Assembly: GCA_036365145.1 (NCBI GenBank)
Contig: JAEOAD010000024.1
Location: forward strand, 14,956,501-15,020,500
Length of the DNA stretch: 64,000 nt
Direction: 5' to 3'
Source of the DNA: Orientallactaga sibirica
Taxonomy: Eukaryota; Chordata; Mammalia; Rodentia; Dipodidae
How positions within the stretch are numbered: position 1 is the stretch's first letter; each line of letters starts with the position of its first letter. This document shows, piece after piece, positions 1-10,739 of the stretch. The translations under genes were made by a program, and so were the position numbers. The notes beneath the pieces are model-generated. The model ran no database searches. It was not told the origin of the DNA and saw nothing but the letters and a program-made list of their open reading frames with translations.

Positions 1-317
1 GCTTCCCAGCATAAGTTCCACTTCCATGATAATATGTTTGAAGACAGGAAAGGTTACTCATCTGTTACTGTCTTTAAGGTCCCTGGTTAAGAACTACCAG
101 GTGAATATTTCTCCTAAGTATAAATCAAACAAAGAAACTGTCACAACAGTGGGCAGGTTCCTCATCTCAGATACATTCCACATGTAACGCCAGGCAGCCA
201 GGAAAATACTACAATTGTAGGGTAACATGAACTATGAATAAACAGAGCCAATTGAATTTTTAGTTGGAATTGCCAAAGGACCCAAAGGAGATGGGATAAA
301 AAGGTCTTGATTAGTTT

Positions 318-524
318 TTGTTATGTTTATTTATTTATTAGAAACCCGAGCAGGGTAAAGGAGAGGGAGAGAATGAGCATACCAGGGCCTCTAGCCACTG
401 CAAATGAGTTCCAGACATATGCGCCACCTTGTGCATCTGGCTTACATTGGGACCTAGAGAATCGAACCTAGGTCCTTAGGCTTCATAGGCAAGTGCCTTA
501 GCAGCTAAGACATCTCTCCAGCCC
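318..524 (-). mobile_element. DIP-like SINE, type A
   Basis: Full head-to-tail copy in reverse: T/A-rich tail, purine run, then the tRNA-like head ending CATCTCTCCAGCCC. It is flanked by a 16-bp target-site duplication, TTGATTAGTTTTTGTT before and TTGATTAATTTTTGTT after, with one mismatch, showing L1-type insertion. Confidence 0.85.
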
Positions 525-540
525 TTGATTAATTTTTGTT

Positions 541-2305
541 GTTGGTTTTCACTCACAAATGTGTGGTCACACAATACAATGAGGAAAATTCACCATAAAG
601 GTTTATTAAATCAAGCCAAAAGGTGTAAGCAAAAGCATATGAAATGATGCCCAGGGATAAATATTTGGTGAAAATGAAAGCCAAAGGAAAGTATAAACTT
701 GTGAAATGCTTTGGGAAAAGAGGAAAATTAGTATGTATGGATGTGAAACCACAGATATCTTATTAAACTTGTATAAGGATTTTTAAGATGATTCTACTAT
801 GAGTTCAGACTCACTGGGATAAGAAAACCTTGACAATATGCAAAACTTACTCAGTGAATTTTAACCCCCTTGTGAATGTGCCATTGAGGATCATGGGAGG
901 TCTTTGAAATAGACTTCAGAGTTTAACTTAGCAATAGTCAAGACAATCAATACAACTATCAACACAGTTTAATAATGAATCATAATCACATAGGGTTCCT
1001 CAATCATCAGTCAATGTCAATGCACATTACAAATCATTGCCTTCTCTGCCATGTTAGAAATACGGGGTCTCAATCAAACCAATTGCATTTAAGTAAAAGC
1101 ATCATAAACTGGACACAAAAGCTGGTCACGAGTTTCTTAGACATTTATAAATGTCCCGTCATCACTGGGTATGTCTCAAGTGGAGTTCACAGTAATCACA
1201 TCTGTGGCAGAGTCACTTCAAACATAAATGAAACAAATAACGGGTAGATCGATCAGCGGTGACACACACCCTGCTGAAATCTTGCCCTACCGTGACCCAT
1301 CCCTGCCCTTCTGCACTCTAAAGACTTAATGAATCACCAAGAGCGCAGTTAAGACATGTGTGTCTGCCCAAGTGAACAGCGGATTTATACCAGTACTGCA
1401 AAAGAATGATCCTGCCGCCGTGAAACATACAGGAGGAAGTAAATAAAGCGTATGGCTCCACAAGGCAGTGGACACGGGGGGGCTTCATGAAGCTGTTCGC
1501 CTCTGACATCAATAACTCACCATTTTGAACTGACAGAAAGTCAGCCAGTCTAATGAGGGAATATTTCAAATGATAGTCATTTTGCAGTTATTTGCTTCTA
1601 GGCTGTCAAAAAGTAACGGTGCAAGCGCAATATCCAAAAAGGAGAAACGTAAAATTCCCTTTGGTTCCTGAATATATTTCGCTCTAGAAAATGTGCAAAA
1701 TGATTGCCATTTCACATTGGAGATGCTTCTCCAGTAACCAAGGTAATTTTAAGACTGAACTTCCCGTGGGAGAAATATTGCTTGAGATAAAACTCTAAGC
1801 AACGGGGCTCATATTGGTAACGAGTAAAGCTGCTGAAAGAAACAAGTCACAACCGAACTCCTCAAAGAACCGCTGTATACAACCTAGTTACCAGAGGGTG
1901 CAGACCAATCCCTACAGACTTTGTAAGGTGGACATTGAAGAGCACCCATCAAAAAGCATCTGGGCCTCAAGTGGCCAGAATAGGGGAGAAAACACACTGA
2001 TGGCATGCACAGGACCAGCCCAGGACCTACCCCAGAACAAGGCCCACACCCCTAACCCTTACCTTGAATTATAAAATGGAAGATTAACCAACTCTCAGAT
2101 TATGGATTCCAAGAGAAGATAGGCAGTTCCCAACTACAGAGTAAAGAAAAAAAGTCAACATCACCAATACTGGGTCGCTGTCCACCATGAGAAGTTGCTA
2201 CAAAATGATGTGGTGAGTATGTCTGCATACCAAGATCAAGCAAATAGAACTGGAAGGCGGCAGCGAAGAAAACATACATGCAGAGGAGAGTCAAAATATG
2301 CAGCA
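541..2305. other. Non-repetitive stretch, nothing identified
   Basis: About 1.75 kb with no SINE, LTR or clear LINE signature. The part around 1230-1560 keeps several CpGs, which is unusual for bulk mammalian DNA, but no open frame with splice sites was convincing. It may contain conserved regulatory DNA; this is inference only. Confidence 0.4.
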
Positions 2306-2478
2306 GGGGTTGGAGGAATGGTTCCGTGGTTAAAGGCACTTGCTTGCAAAGCCTGATAGCCAGGTCTAGATGACCCAGTACCCAAATCCAGCCAGATGCA
2401 CAAAGTGGCACATGAGCCTGGAATTCATTTGCCGTGGCGGGAGGCTCTGGTATGCCCATATTCTCTCCCTCCCTCCCT

Positions 2479-2516
<38 letters not shown>

Positions 2517-2534
2517 TAAATAAATATTAAAAAC
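2306..2534 (+). mobile_element. DIP-like SINE, type A
   Basis: Diverged copy starting GGGGTTGGAGGAATGG, with the CCAGATGCACAAAGTGGC body. The usual pyrimidine 3' region has grown into a CCCT/CT run at about 2462-2510 before the AATAAATAAA tail. Confidence 0.8.
2462..2510. repeat. CCCT/CT microsatellite in a SINE tail
   Basis: CCCT repeats pass into a CT dinucleotide run. It is the expanded pyrimidine tract of the enclosing SINE, and its reverse complement gives a spurious Arg/Glu-rich frame. Confidence 0.85.
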
Positions 2535-2704
2535 AATCAGCACTATGTAGAAGGAAGCTACACTCAAAGATAGAACAATAAAAATAAATTAAATAAATTA
2601 AAGGTTTGTTAATTTAGTACTAATAAATAGAATTAAACTGGAAAGGAAATGAGGAAACATGGCTAATATGTAGAAACATGATGAAAACTTGAATGTTTTA
2701 TGTG

Positions 2705-2815
2705 GGTACATGAGGGGGGGGAGAAAGAGAGAGAGGAAAGAGAAAGTGAAAGTGGAAGAGAAAGGAGGAAAAGGAAGAAGAGAAGGGCAGGAGAGAGGGA
2801 AGAGTGAGAGCTGAA
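2705..2815. repeat. Purine-rich low-complexity tract
   Basis: Imperfect GA-rich run between two SINEs, without a clean repeat unit. No coding signal. Confidence 0.6.
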
Positions 2816-2948
2816 AGTTGAATTCATTCTTACCAGATAAAAACTTATTTAATTCCACTGAATGCAGAGAAGAAAGACAAACATTTTTTTTAATGTGGAA
2901 AAGATGAGAGTCATAAACAGAGCCAGAAACTTTCTAATCCTCAAAAAG

Positions 2949-3114
2949 GAGGCCATAGTGGTTAAGGCGCTTGCCTGCAAAGCCAAAGAACCCAGGTTTG
3001 ATTTCCCAGAACCCACGTAAGCCACATGCACAAGGTGGTGCATGCTTCTGGAGTGTGTTTGCAGTGGCTGGAGGCCCTCCCTGCTGCACCCATTCTCTCT
3101 CTCTATCTGCCTCT

Positions 3115-3151
<37 letters not shown>

Positions 3152-3190
3152 TCTCTTTCAAATAAATAAATAAAAATAAATGTTTTTTTA
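2949..3190 (+). mobile_element. DIP-like SINE, type A, 5' truncated
   Basis: Begins near the A-box (GTGGTTAAGGCGCTTGCC), missing the first bases of the head. The body and long CT run are intact, and the tail reads AAATAAATAAATAAAAATAA followed by a T-run. Confidence 0.85.
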
Positions 3191-3275
3191 AAAGAAGCCA
3201 AATCTGGAGAGAATAAAGCATTTCAGGGAATAATAATATGAACTTTGTCTACACAAAGAACAAGTTCAAAAACAG

Positions 3276-3505
3276 ATAGTTGTCCCCCATAAACTCATGT
3301 GTTCTGAATGCTTGGTCCCCAGCTGGTGGAAGTCTGGAAAGTAGAGTCTTTCGGGAGGAAGTGTGGGTTGGGGAGAGGCTGTGGGATATTATAGCCAGCT
3401 CCCCACTTGCTAGAATCTGATTCAATCTCCTGCTGCTATTTTCCAGCTTCTGCCCGTGCCCTTGAGACTTAAAACCAAAATAAAAACTTTCCTCCCATCA
3501 AAAGC
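3276..3505 (+). mobile_element. MaLR-like solo LTR
   Basis: Shares its 5' part (TGTCCCCCATAAACTCA, then CTGAATGC and CCCAGCTG) with the LTR at 22895. It ends with a plausible polyadenylation region, AAAACCAAAATAAAAAC. The layout resembles rodent ORR1/MT elements of the ERVL-MaLR group. No internal region is visible, so it is probably a solo LTR. Confidence 0.55.
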
Positions 3506-3519
3506 AAAAACAAAAGGTA

Positions 3520-3741
3520 GGGACTAGAGAGATGGTTTAGCAGTTAAGGCGCCTGCTGGCAAAACCAAAGGACCCAGGTTTGATTTCCCAATACCCGTGT
3601 AAGCCACATGCACAAGGTGGTGCATGTATCTGTACTTCATTTGCCACAGCTGGAGGCCCTGGCATGCCAATTCTCTATCTGCTTCTCTCTCTCACTCTCT
3701 CTTTCTCTCTCTCAAAATGTAAATACATTAATTAATTAAAA
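3520..3741 (+). mobile_element. DIP-like SINE, type A
   Basis: Starts GGGACTAGAGAGATGG. A-box and B-box regions (GGTTTGATTTCC) are both present. The copy sits directly behind the LTR at 3276. Confidence 0.85.
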
Positions 3742-4111
3742 CTAAGATGAGTATTTTATGAAAGAGTAATAAAGGGCGATCCAAAGAATTTATATCCTTA
3801 TTTCACTAAGATTCAAGAGAAAGAAAAAATATCTGGATGTGCTCAGGTAGAAAGTTATAACTCAGTTCCAGGAGCAGAAGCAGTGTGACCTCACCCTTCT
3901 ACTAGGGGCACTCAGTGCCATCAGAGAAAGAAGCGATGCCTGCAGATTTCCAAGCAAAGCTCAAGACTTTTAGGACAAGGCAAGATAACCTTGAAATAAA
4001 TAAACAGATATTTAAGCACACAAGAAGTCAGGGAGTACAGGATCTATATAACCTTCATAAAATGGGCTACTGAATAATAAAATCCACTCAAATGAATCAT
4101 CAACACAAAAC
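3742..4111. other. Unclassified sequence, possibly old L1
   Basis: A-rich unique sequence between two SINEs. The wording around 3940-4060 is loosely LINE-like but too diverged to assign by eye. Confidence 0.3.
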
Positions 4112-4247
4112 AAATCCCAGTACTCAGGAGGCAGAGGTGGGAGGATCGCTGTGAGTTCAAGGCTTGCTTGAGACTACATAGTGAATTCCAGGCCAGTCTG
4201 AGCTACATAGAGACCCTACCTAGACAACCAAAAAAAAAAAAAAAAAA
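4112..4247 (+). mobile_element. B1 SINE, 5' truncated
   Basis: Begins at AATCCCAGTACTCAGGAGG, so the first ~25 bases are missing. It includes TGAATTCCAGGCCAGTCTG and a poly-A tail at 4230-4247. Confidence 0.9.
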
Positions 4248-4597
4248 GAATACATTGTCACTAAATTTCCACATAGATGTGATCCAATTGCATCATTGCA
4301 ATTCCATGTGCCATGTGACCTGAGAACACAAGTGTTCAATACATTCTAAAGTAATGATGCATTGTACTGTAAACACAAAACACAATCTTTCACTACTATT
4401 AACAAGTACTACATACTCCATATAATTCTATGATTGGACGTGGCTGGTAGCACAGTGTCATCCAAACAAGCACAGGAGTAAGGCACTGATTATGACCCGT
4501 GTCTGGCTACCAAGTCACCAGGCTGCAAGGTGATTTGCTCTATTATAATCTTGTCCATCCACCATCATGTACACAAGATCTGGTTTTTACAAGATCT

Positions 4598-4803
4598 TGG
4601 GTTTTTTTATATTTTATTTTTATTTTATTTTCTTATGAGAGAGAAAGAGAGAGAATGGGCATGGCAGGGCTTCCAGCCACTGTAAACGAACTCTAGATGC
4701 ATGTGTCACCATGTGCATCTGGCTTATGTGGGTTCAGGGAAATCAATCCTGGTTCCTTTGGCTTCATAGGCCAGCACCTTAACTGCTAAGCCATCTCTCC
4801 GGA
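4598..4803 (-). mobile_element. DIP-like SINE, type A
   Basis: Reverse copy from ATTTTATTTTTATTTTATTT to CATCTCTCCGGA. CAAGATCT occurs on both sides, at about 4591 and 4804, consistent with a target-site duplication. Confidence 0.85.
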
Positions 4804-5113
4804 TCAAGATCTATTGTTTAACCAAACGGTCTTATGTAGCATGTGACCGTACATTGGTCACCAAAGCTCTACATAAACAAGAGTCTTTGAGTTGTTTTGT
4901 GATTACTACCAAGCCCAGTGCAAAGATACGCCAATACTACATCCATGGCTGGGAGACAAGAAAAAGGCACTGCTCCTAACATATGTTGAGTCATCACAAG
5001 AAATGAAAGTGAAGGAAGGAGTTACTGGACGCTCCTAGACAATAAGTTATCACACGGCAAAAAATACGAGGATTAGTTATATTTCCAAAACCAACAAGTG
5101 TTAAAGCTAGTCT

Positions 5114-5275
5114 TCAGCCCTGTGAGGTGGCACACTGTGATAAGAGTCATAGCAGTCAGGAGGTTGAAGGTGGCAGATGATGAGTTCAAAGCCAAGCGGA
5201 CATGGGCTACGTAGTGAAATCAAGGTCAGCCTAGGCTTTATTATATAGCAAGACCCTGTCTCAAGAAAAATAAAT
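5114..5275 (+). mobile_element. Old B1-related SINE
   Basis: Recognisable through GGCACACTGTGATAAGAG, GATGAGTTCAAAG, GTAGTGAAATCAAGGTCAGC and CAAGACCCTGTCTC. Much more diverged than most B1 copies here, so either an early B1 or the B1 half of a B4 composite. Confidence 0.6.
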
Positions 5276-5825
5276 AATGAAATACAGCCACTCTTCAGAG
5301 ATATTTCGCATATTCTTAAACAGTCAGTGCACGGGCACAAAAATAAGCCAGAGAACAATGCCCTGTGCACTTCAAACTTGACGAATGATCAGCTCAAGGA
5401 CACTCCAGACAGAAGCTGCAGAGTCACCATAGATATATGCCCTTTCATATTGCCCTTAGCACCTGATCCCCGTATGGAAACATTACAGCCATGTTAAGTA
5501 CTAATACACACAGCCCGTCCAAGCCCACCTCATACTCTACAGTGGCCTCCCCAACTTCGATTGTTCATGAGTTTCCAGCACATTTTTCAAATCTGTCAAA
5601 AACTCATGTCATATTTATAGAATTCTTGGCCATATGACCCCCCTGCTTATAATCTCTAAATGACTGGAACTAGATTTAGGGGGCACTAGACTGCCACCCC
5701 CATGCTAGGAGAATGTAACTTCAGGCTAGAGTATGTATATGAAATTCTGACAGGAGAGGCTTATGGGTAAGCATGCAGTGACACACAGGGTAAAGTTCCC
5801 AAGAGTATCAAAAACATCTAAATGA
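5276..5825. other. Unique sequence, nothing identified
   Basis: No repeat family or exon structure recognised between the old B1 and the next DIP-like SINE. Confidence 0.4.
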
Positions 5826-6046
5826 GGGCTGGAGATGGTTAGGGCACCTGCCTGCAAAGCCTAAGAACGCCCCTTCGAATCTCCAGGTCCCACGTTTAGC
5901 CAGACATAAAAGTGATGCAAGGGCGCAATGTTGCACATGCACACAAGGGGGCGCGTGTGTCTGGAGTTTGTTTACCGTGTCTAAGAGGCCACTGGTGTGC
6001 CCATTCTCTCTCTCTCTCTCTGTCTCAAATTAAAAAAAAAAAAAAA
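5826..6046 (+). mobile_element. DIP-like SINE, type B
   Basis: Carries the type B body (GTGATGCAAGGGCGCAATG, ACAAGGGGGCGCG). The head is mixed, with the type A-like GCCTGCAAAGCC. Target-site duplication ATCTAAATGA precedes the head and follows the poly-A tail. Confidence 0.85.
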
Positions 6047-6254
6047 TCTAAATGAACATACACAGTTTGGAAGAGTTCAAGTATGCAAAGACAGAGACGT
6101 GCAGAAGAAACGAAGATGCCACCAGCAGAATGAAGACATTCAAGGAGTTCTATTGGTCATGAAGACATCACCCAGCCAAACATCAAGAATATTAACAGAG
6201 AGTTTTAGAGAAATAATTGAATTTACTAAAAGATAAAAATGTTATCTTAACAAT

Positions 6255-6460
6255 GAGAGAACATATGTTTTTTTTTTTTTTTGCAAAAATATGAAGCATT
6301 CACAAACATTAGCTTTGAACTAGGCCATACATCAACACCATAAAAAACGTACGCCACATAGACAACATGCCTACCTAACACCATGATGTTATTGATGGAC
6401 AATTTAAAAAATAACCAAAAATAATTTTGGAAATTAAAAATTCTAAATAACAGACTAGGT
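6255..6460 (+). mobile_element. LINE-1 remnant, ORF2-like
   Basis: The wording ACACCATGATGTTATTGATG...AAAAATAACCAAAAATAATTTTGGAAATTAAA resembles the LINE-1 ORF2 region after the endonuclease. It may be the upstream part of the L1 seen at 7560-9120, cut by later SINEs. Too damaged to keep a frame. Confidence 0.4.
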
Positions 6461-6504
6461 GTGTTTGTGGGGGTGTTTCTTTGTTTTCATTTGACCTTTT
6501 GGGT

Positions 6505-6674
6505 TTTTTTTGTTTGTTTGTTTTTGTTCGTGTTTTTCAAGGTAGGGTCTCACTCTAGCCCAGGATGACCTAGAATTCACTCTCTATTCTCAGGGTAGCC
6601 TTGAACTCGTGGAGACCCTCCTACCTCTGCCTCCCGAGTGCTGGGATTAAAGACATGCACCACCACACCAGGCT
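6505..6674 (-). mobile_element. B1 SINE
   Basis: Complete reverse B1 from the T-rich tail complement to CACCACACCAGGCTT. CCTTTTGGG flanks both sides (about 6495 and 6675) as a target-site duplication. Confidence 0.92.
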
Positions 6675-6712
6675 TCCTTTTGGGATTTTTTTAAGCCCCT
6701 CATTTATTTATG

Positions 6713-6910
6713 TACTTATTTATTTGGGGTGAAGTGAGAGGTTTGCCAGGGTCTATTGTCACTGTAAATGAAAGCAAGACACATGAACCACTTGTTTAAA
6801 TTTGCAAGCTGAGAGTCAGTGTGTGGGCGGGGTGGGGGGATGGGTACAAGAAAAACGAACTTTGGAGGCATGCGCCACTTTGTGCATCTTTCTTTTTGTG
6901 GGTACTCAAG
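6713..6910 (-). mobile_element. Rearranged DIP-like SINE fragment
   Basis: Reverse DIP features are present but out of register: a TTTATTTA tail, GCCAGGGTCTATTGTCACTG, then an unrelated insert, then GCATGCGCCACTTTGTGCATC. It stops before the head and runs into B1 sequence. The insert around 6775-6855 is GC-rich. Confidence 0.55.
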
Positions 6911-7065
6911 GAAGGGTCTCATTCTAACTCTGGCTAGTGTCAGACTCACCCATTTGTTTTTGTTCTTTTCCAGGAAGAATATATCTATAGCTATAGCCCA
7001 GGCTGGCCTCCTGTGTCCCTAAGCCTCCTGAGTGCTGAGATTAAAGGTATGTTCCACCATATCCA
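6905..7065 (-). mobile_element. Diverged B1 fragment fused to a DIP-like fragment
   Basis: AAGGAAGGGTCTCATTCTAA passes to TCCTGAGTGCTGAGATTAAA and CCACCATATCC, a reverse B1. The left boundary joins the DIP-like fragment without a spacer. Confidence 0.6.
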
Positions 7066-7094
7066 ACTCTGAGTTCTATTTTTATCTCGTGCAG

Positions 7095-7208
7095 TTCCAG
7101 GCCACCATGATGTTACAGAGTGAGATCCAAGTTAGCCTGGGGCCAGAGTTAGATCCTGCCTTTACAAAAAATAGAAAAAGAAAAGAAAAAAAAAGAAAGA
7201 AAGAAACT
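7095..7208 (+). mobile_element. B1 right-half fragment
   Basis: Forward B1 sequence from TTCCAGGCCACCATGATG to GATCCTGCCTTTACAAAAA, then an A/G-rich tail. The left half is missing. Together with the reverse B1 just upstream it forms an inverted pair. Confidence 0.6.
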
Positions 7209-7271
7209 AACTAGGAAGCAGGTAGACAGGCAAGACAGGTGGACAGTTCAAACCAAAAAATCTAAATAAGA

Positions 7272-7490
7272 GGGCTGGAGGGATGGCTTTGTAGTTAAGG
7301 CATTTGCCTGCAAAGCCAAAGGAGCCAGGTTCTATTCCTTAGGACCCACGATAGCCAGATGCACAAGGGGGTGCATGTGTCTGGAGTACGTTTGCAGTAG
7401 CTGGAGGCCCTGGTAAGCCAATTCTCTCTATCTCTCTCTATCTCCCCCTTTCTCTGTCAAATAAATAAAAATAAAATATTTTTTTTAAAA
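7272..7490 (+). mobile_element. DIP-like SINE, type A
   Basis: Complete copy with tail CAAATAAATAAAAATAAAA and a T8 run, the T+ SINE arrangement of polyadenylation signal plus pol III terminator. The duplication TCTAAATAAGA flanks both ends. Confidence 0.92.
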
Positions 7491-7559
7491 AAATCTAAAT
7501 AAGACAACACTCTCAGAAACAACTTAAGGGGGAATATAGAGCATAAGTGAATTTAGTCA

Positions 7560-8280
7560 ATAAAAAAATTATCAGAAATCACGGGATTCCAGCAAGTTGT
7601 TTAGTACCTATCAACTAAGTTTCTGTGGCAAGGCAAACGACCCAGAATCATCAACATAGTACTGAAAAACAACGAAATGCTGGAGGTCTGATTGCCTCAC
7701 TTCACAATGTACAGACAATGAAGCGACAGAAATCCAGACTATGAACTACAAACAAAACAACAGATAAACACACCCAGAAACAGAATAGAGAGAGACCAGA
7801 AATTGACCTACAAAATACGCTCAATTATCATTGACAAAAGAAATGCAATACAATGGGGCAAACACCATCTTTTGAATTAATGGCAGCAAAACCATTGAAT
7901 AAACACATGAGAGAGAGAGATGAGACAGGGAGGGAGGCAGTCCAAAACATCTGCACGTAGACCTTGTGACTTTTATGAAGATTAACTCAAAAACAGATCA
8001 GAGATGTTAATGTAAGATGCAAACCGAATTAATTATAAGAAAACAAAGCAGGAGAAAACATGCATGCCCTTGGATTTGGGACTGAGTTTTTGTATATATA
8101 GATATATATGACCAAAGGTATTATCCATAAAAGAAATCATTGATAAACTGGATTTCATTAAAATAACTTTTTTTCTAAGTGAAAGTCATTGTAGAGATTA
8201 AGAAAAGACAAGCCACAAGCTGGCAGAAAATATTGGCAAAAATCTAACTAATAGAAGGTTCAAAATATCCAAGAACTCTT
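7560..8280 (+). mobile_element. LINE-1 ORF2 3' remnant, left part
   Basis: Follows the order of the end of LINE-1 ORF2: ATGCTGGAGGTCTGATTGCC, AGAAACAGAATAGAGAGAGA, TATCATTGACAAAAGAAATG, AACTGGATTTCATTAAAAT, GCAGAAAATATTGGCAAAAA. The frame is broken many times and no usable reverse transcriptase remains. It is interrupted at 8281 by an LTR. Confidence 0.75.
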
Positions 8281-8635
8281 CACCAGATGGTGCTATGGAC
8301 TGAATGCAATGACATGCAAAACTCATGGTAAAATCAATCCTACTGCGGTGGTCTTATGAGGTAGGGACTTTGGGGAAGTGATTGTGAGAGCTATGCCCTC
8401 ATGAATGGATCAATGTTCCCATTGAGAGTGCTTGACCTTGCCCTCCACCTTGTCAGGACACAACACCAAGGCGTCATTTTGGAAGCCAAGTATAGCCCTC
8501 TCCAAACCCCACTGCCAGTACCCTGATCTGGGGTTTCCAACCTCCAGAACTGTAAAAAATAAATTTCTGTTTATTATGAATTACACACTCAGAGGTACCA
8601 TCTTACAGCGGCTTAACGAGTTAATGTAAGTGGGA
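8281..8635 (+). mobile_element. MaLR solo LTR (MST/MLT1-like)
   Basis: Starts GGTGCTATGGACTGAATG. It contains GAGGTAGGGACTTTGGGGAA and CCCTCATGAATGGATCAATG, then GTTTCCAACCTCCAGAACTG and AAATAAATTTCTG. This order is the MaLR LTR pattern, with AATAAA as its polyadenylation signal. It interrupts an L1, so it arrived later than that L1. Confidence 0.8.
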
Positions 8636-9125
8636 AAAATGAATTAATGCAACAATGAGTTATCACTATAACCCGACAGAATGGCAAAGTTTTCTGGCAG
8701 CCCCCACTATTGATGACAAAAAGAATGGAATAAGAGGAGCCCCCTTGCGCTGATAGGAGGAACACAAAATGCTGAAGCCAAATTAGAGATGAAAACTTGT
8801 CTTACAAAATCTTCAAAGTGATGTGTATCTCAACTTGTTTCAAAACTGTAAAATCGTGGAAATGACCAAGAAATCCTTCAGTAGTTAAGCAGATACTATG
8901 CCATAGATCCAGACAGTGGAGGACTATTATTCAGCAGTAAGAATAAATGAACTATCAACCATAAGAAGTCAGAAAGGAATCTCATGTGTACATTACTTAG
9001 TGAAAACAGCCAATGGGAAAAGGTGACATTCTATAACTACAACTACACAGCACTGTTGAAAAGCAAAACTATGGAGACAGTAAAAGAAGTAGTATTTACC
9101 CAACATTAGAGGAGAGGGGGTGTGA
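8636..9125 (+). mobile_element. LINE-1 ORF2 end and 3' UTR, right part
   Basis: Continues the L1 after the LTR: AATGAGTTATCACTATAACC, ACTATTATTCAGCAGTAAGA, TTAGTGAAAACAGCCAATGG. About 100 bases expected between the halves seem to be missing at the LTR junction. Confidence 0.7.
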
Positions 9126-9144
9126 GCAAGAATAGCCCAGATAG

Positions 9145-9325
9145 TTTTTTTGTTGTTTTTTTGGGGGGAAGGGTTGGTTTTTTCATTTTTCGGTTTTTCA
9201 AGGTAGGGTCTCAGGCTGACCTGGAATTCACTATGTATTCTCAGGGTGGCCTCGAACTCATGGCGATCCTCCTACCTTTGCCTCCTGAATGCTGGGATTA
9301 AAGGTGTGTGCCACCACGCCCGGCG
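9145..9325 (-). mobile_element. B1 SINE with small internal deletion
   Basis: Reverse B1 ending CCACCACGCCCGGC. The usual ACTCTAGCCC stretch is missing between GGTCTC and AGGCTGACC. GCCCAGATAG flanks both ends. Confidence 0.9.
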
Positions 9326-9565
9326 CCCAGATAGTTTTAAAGCAGGAAAATTACTCTGTATAAAATAAAACTGTACATTCATGTTGTTATACCTTTGCCC
9401 AAACTTGTGAGAGATACACAACTGGCAGCAAGCCCTGGTGCCAAGTATGGACTTTGGATGGTAATGACTGTCCACATAGGTTGACTGTGGAAATAAACAC
9501 AAACATATAAATCAATAAGAATAAAGGTCAAAAGGACAAAAGGGGGGAAAAGGAGTGGAAAAAAA

Positions 9566-9729
9566 GCCGGGGGATGGGGACTCATGCCTTTAATCCCAGC
9601 ACTCCTGAGACAGAGTTAGGAAGATAGCCTTGAGTTCAAGGCCATCCTGGGACTACACAGTGAATTCCAGGTCAGCCTGGGCTAGAGTGAATCCCTACCT
9701 CGAAAAACCATTAAAAAAAAAAAAAAAAG
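9566..9729 (+). mobile_element. B1 SINE
   Basis: Complete forward copy from GCCGGGGGATGGGGACTCA to CTACCTCGAAAAACC and a poly-A tail. Confidence 0.92.
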
Positions 9730-9866
9730 TGAAAAGAAAAGTAAAAAAGGTCTACCACAAGAGAGCACTGAACGATATGGCACTAATCATGTAATGTCCC
9801 AGACAAGTAAAAAGGAAACATTAGAATATGCACTTAGGGGGAAAAGCAATCTAAAACCACAAGCAA

Positions 9867-10018
9867 AGCCGGATGTGGTGGCACACGCCATCCCAGCACT
9901 CGGGAGGCAGAGGTAGGAGGATCTCCATGAGTTTGTGGTTACCTTGAGACTACATAGTGAATTCCAGGGCAACCTGGGCTAGTGTGAGACCCTACCTTAA
10001 AAAAAAAAAAAAAAAAAG
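9867..10018 (+). mobile_element. B1 SINE
   Basis: Forward copy beginning GCCGGATGTGGTGGCACACG and ending in a poly-A tail at about 9999-10018. Confidence 0.92.
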
Positions 10019-10086
10019 ACAAGGAAACTGCAATACAAATTTCATGATAATGGTCATATCTGGGACTGAAAGAGGATTTTGTTTTT

Positions 10087-10303
10087 GGTTTTTCTTTTTT
10101 TTTTAATTTTTATTTATTTATTTGCAACCAGAGAGAGAACGAGAGATACAAGAGAGGCAGACAGAGAGAGAGAGAATGGGCAAGCCAGGGCCTCTATCCA
10201 CTGCAAACGAACTCCAGATGCATGTGCCCCTTGTACATCTGGCTTACGTGGGTCCTGGAGAATAGAACCGGGATCCTTTAGCTTTGCAGGCCATTTCTCC
10301 AGC
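10087..10303 (-). mobile_element. DIP-like SINE, type A, A-box deleted
   Basis: Reverse copy in which GCTTTGCAGG runs straight into CCATTTCTCC. The ~20 bases that hold most of the A-box are missing, so this copy should lack a normal pol III promoter. A 16-bp target-site duplication, ACTGAAAGAGGATTTT, flanks it at 10064 and 10304. Confidence 0.9.
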
Positions 10304-10319
10304 ACTGAAAGAGGATTTT

Positions 10320-10706
10320 TTAAAAGAACTAGAAACTCTTAAGTTGGTTTTATCTTTGTTATTATGCCTAATAACTTATGTGTTGAATTCATTATTTGAA
10401 ATATATCAAATACTTACAGAAAGCATTTATTTTGCAACTAGAATGGTTCATTCATTTGAGTAAGAATTCTCAAAACTATTGACCTTGAACATGACTTAGT
10501 TGCCCAACATGCAATGTATCTATCAACCACCAGCAGCGGTTACTTGATGCTGAAGGCAAAAATGGAAATGCCATTTACAGTACAGTGAGAGGCAGGAAAC
10601 CTCGGTACATGCAGCTTATCAATCTCAACAAAGGGTTTCTGTTTCTCTAGAAAATGCATGTGCACACAGGCAAAAGTGAACCCTCAAAAAGTACACCCTG
10701 AACTTA

Positions 10707-10739
<33 letters not shown>

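Noticed and set aside
8281..8635. Protein-coding retrovirus remnant next to the MaLR LTR
   Set aside because: No gag, pol or env wording on either side; flanks are LINE-1, so this is a solo LTR.
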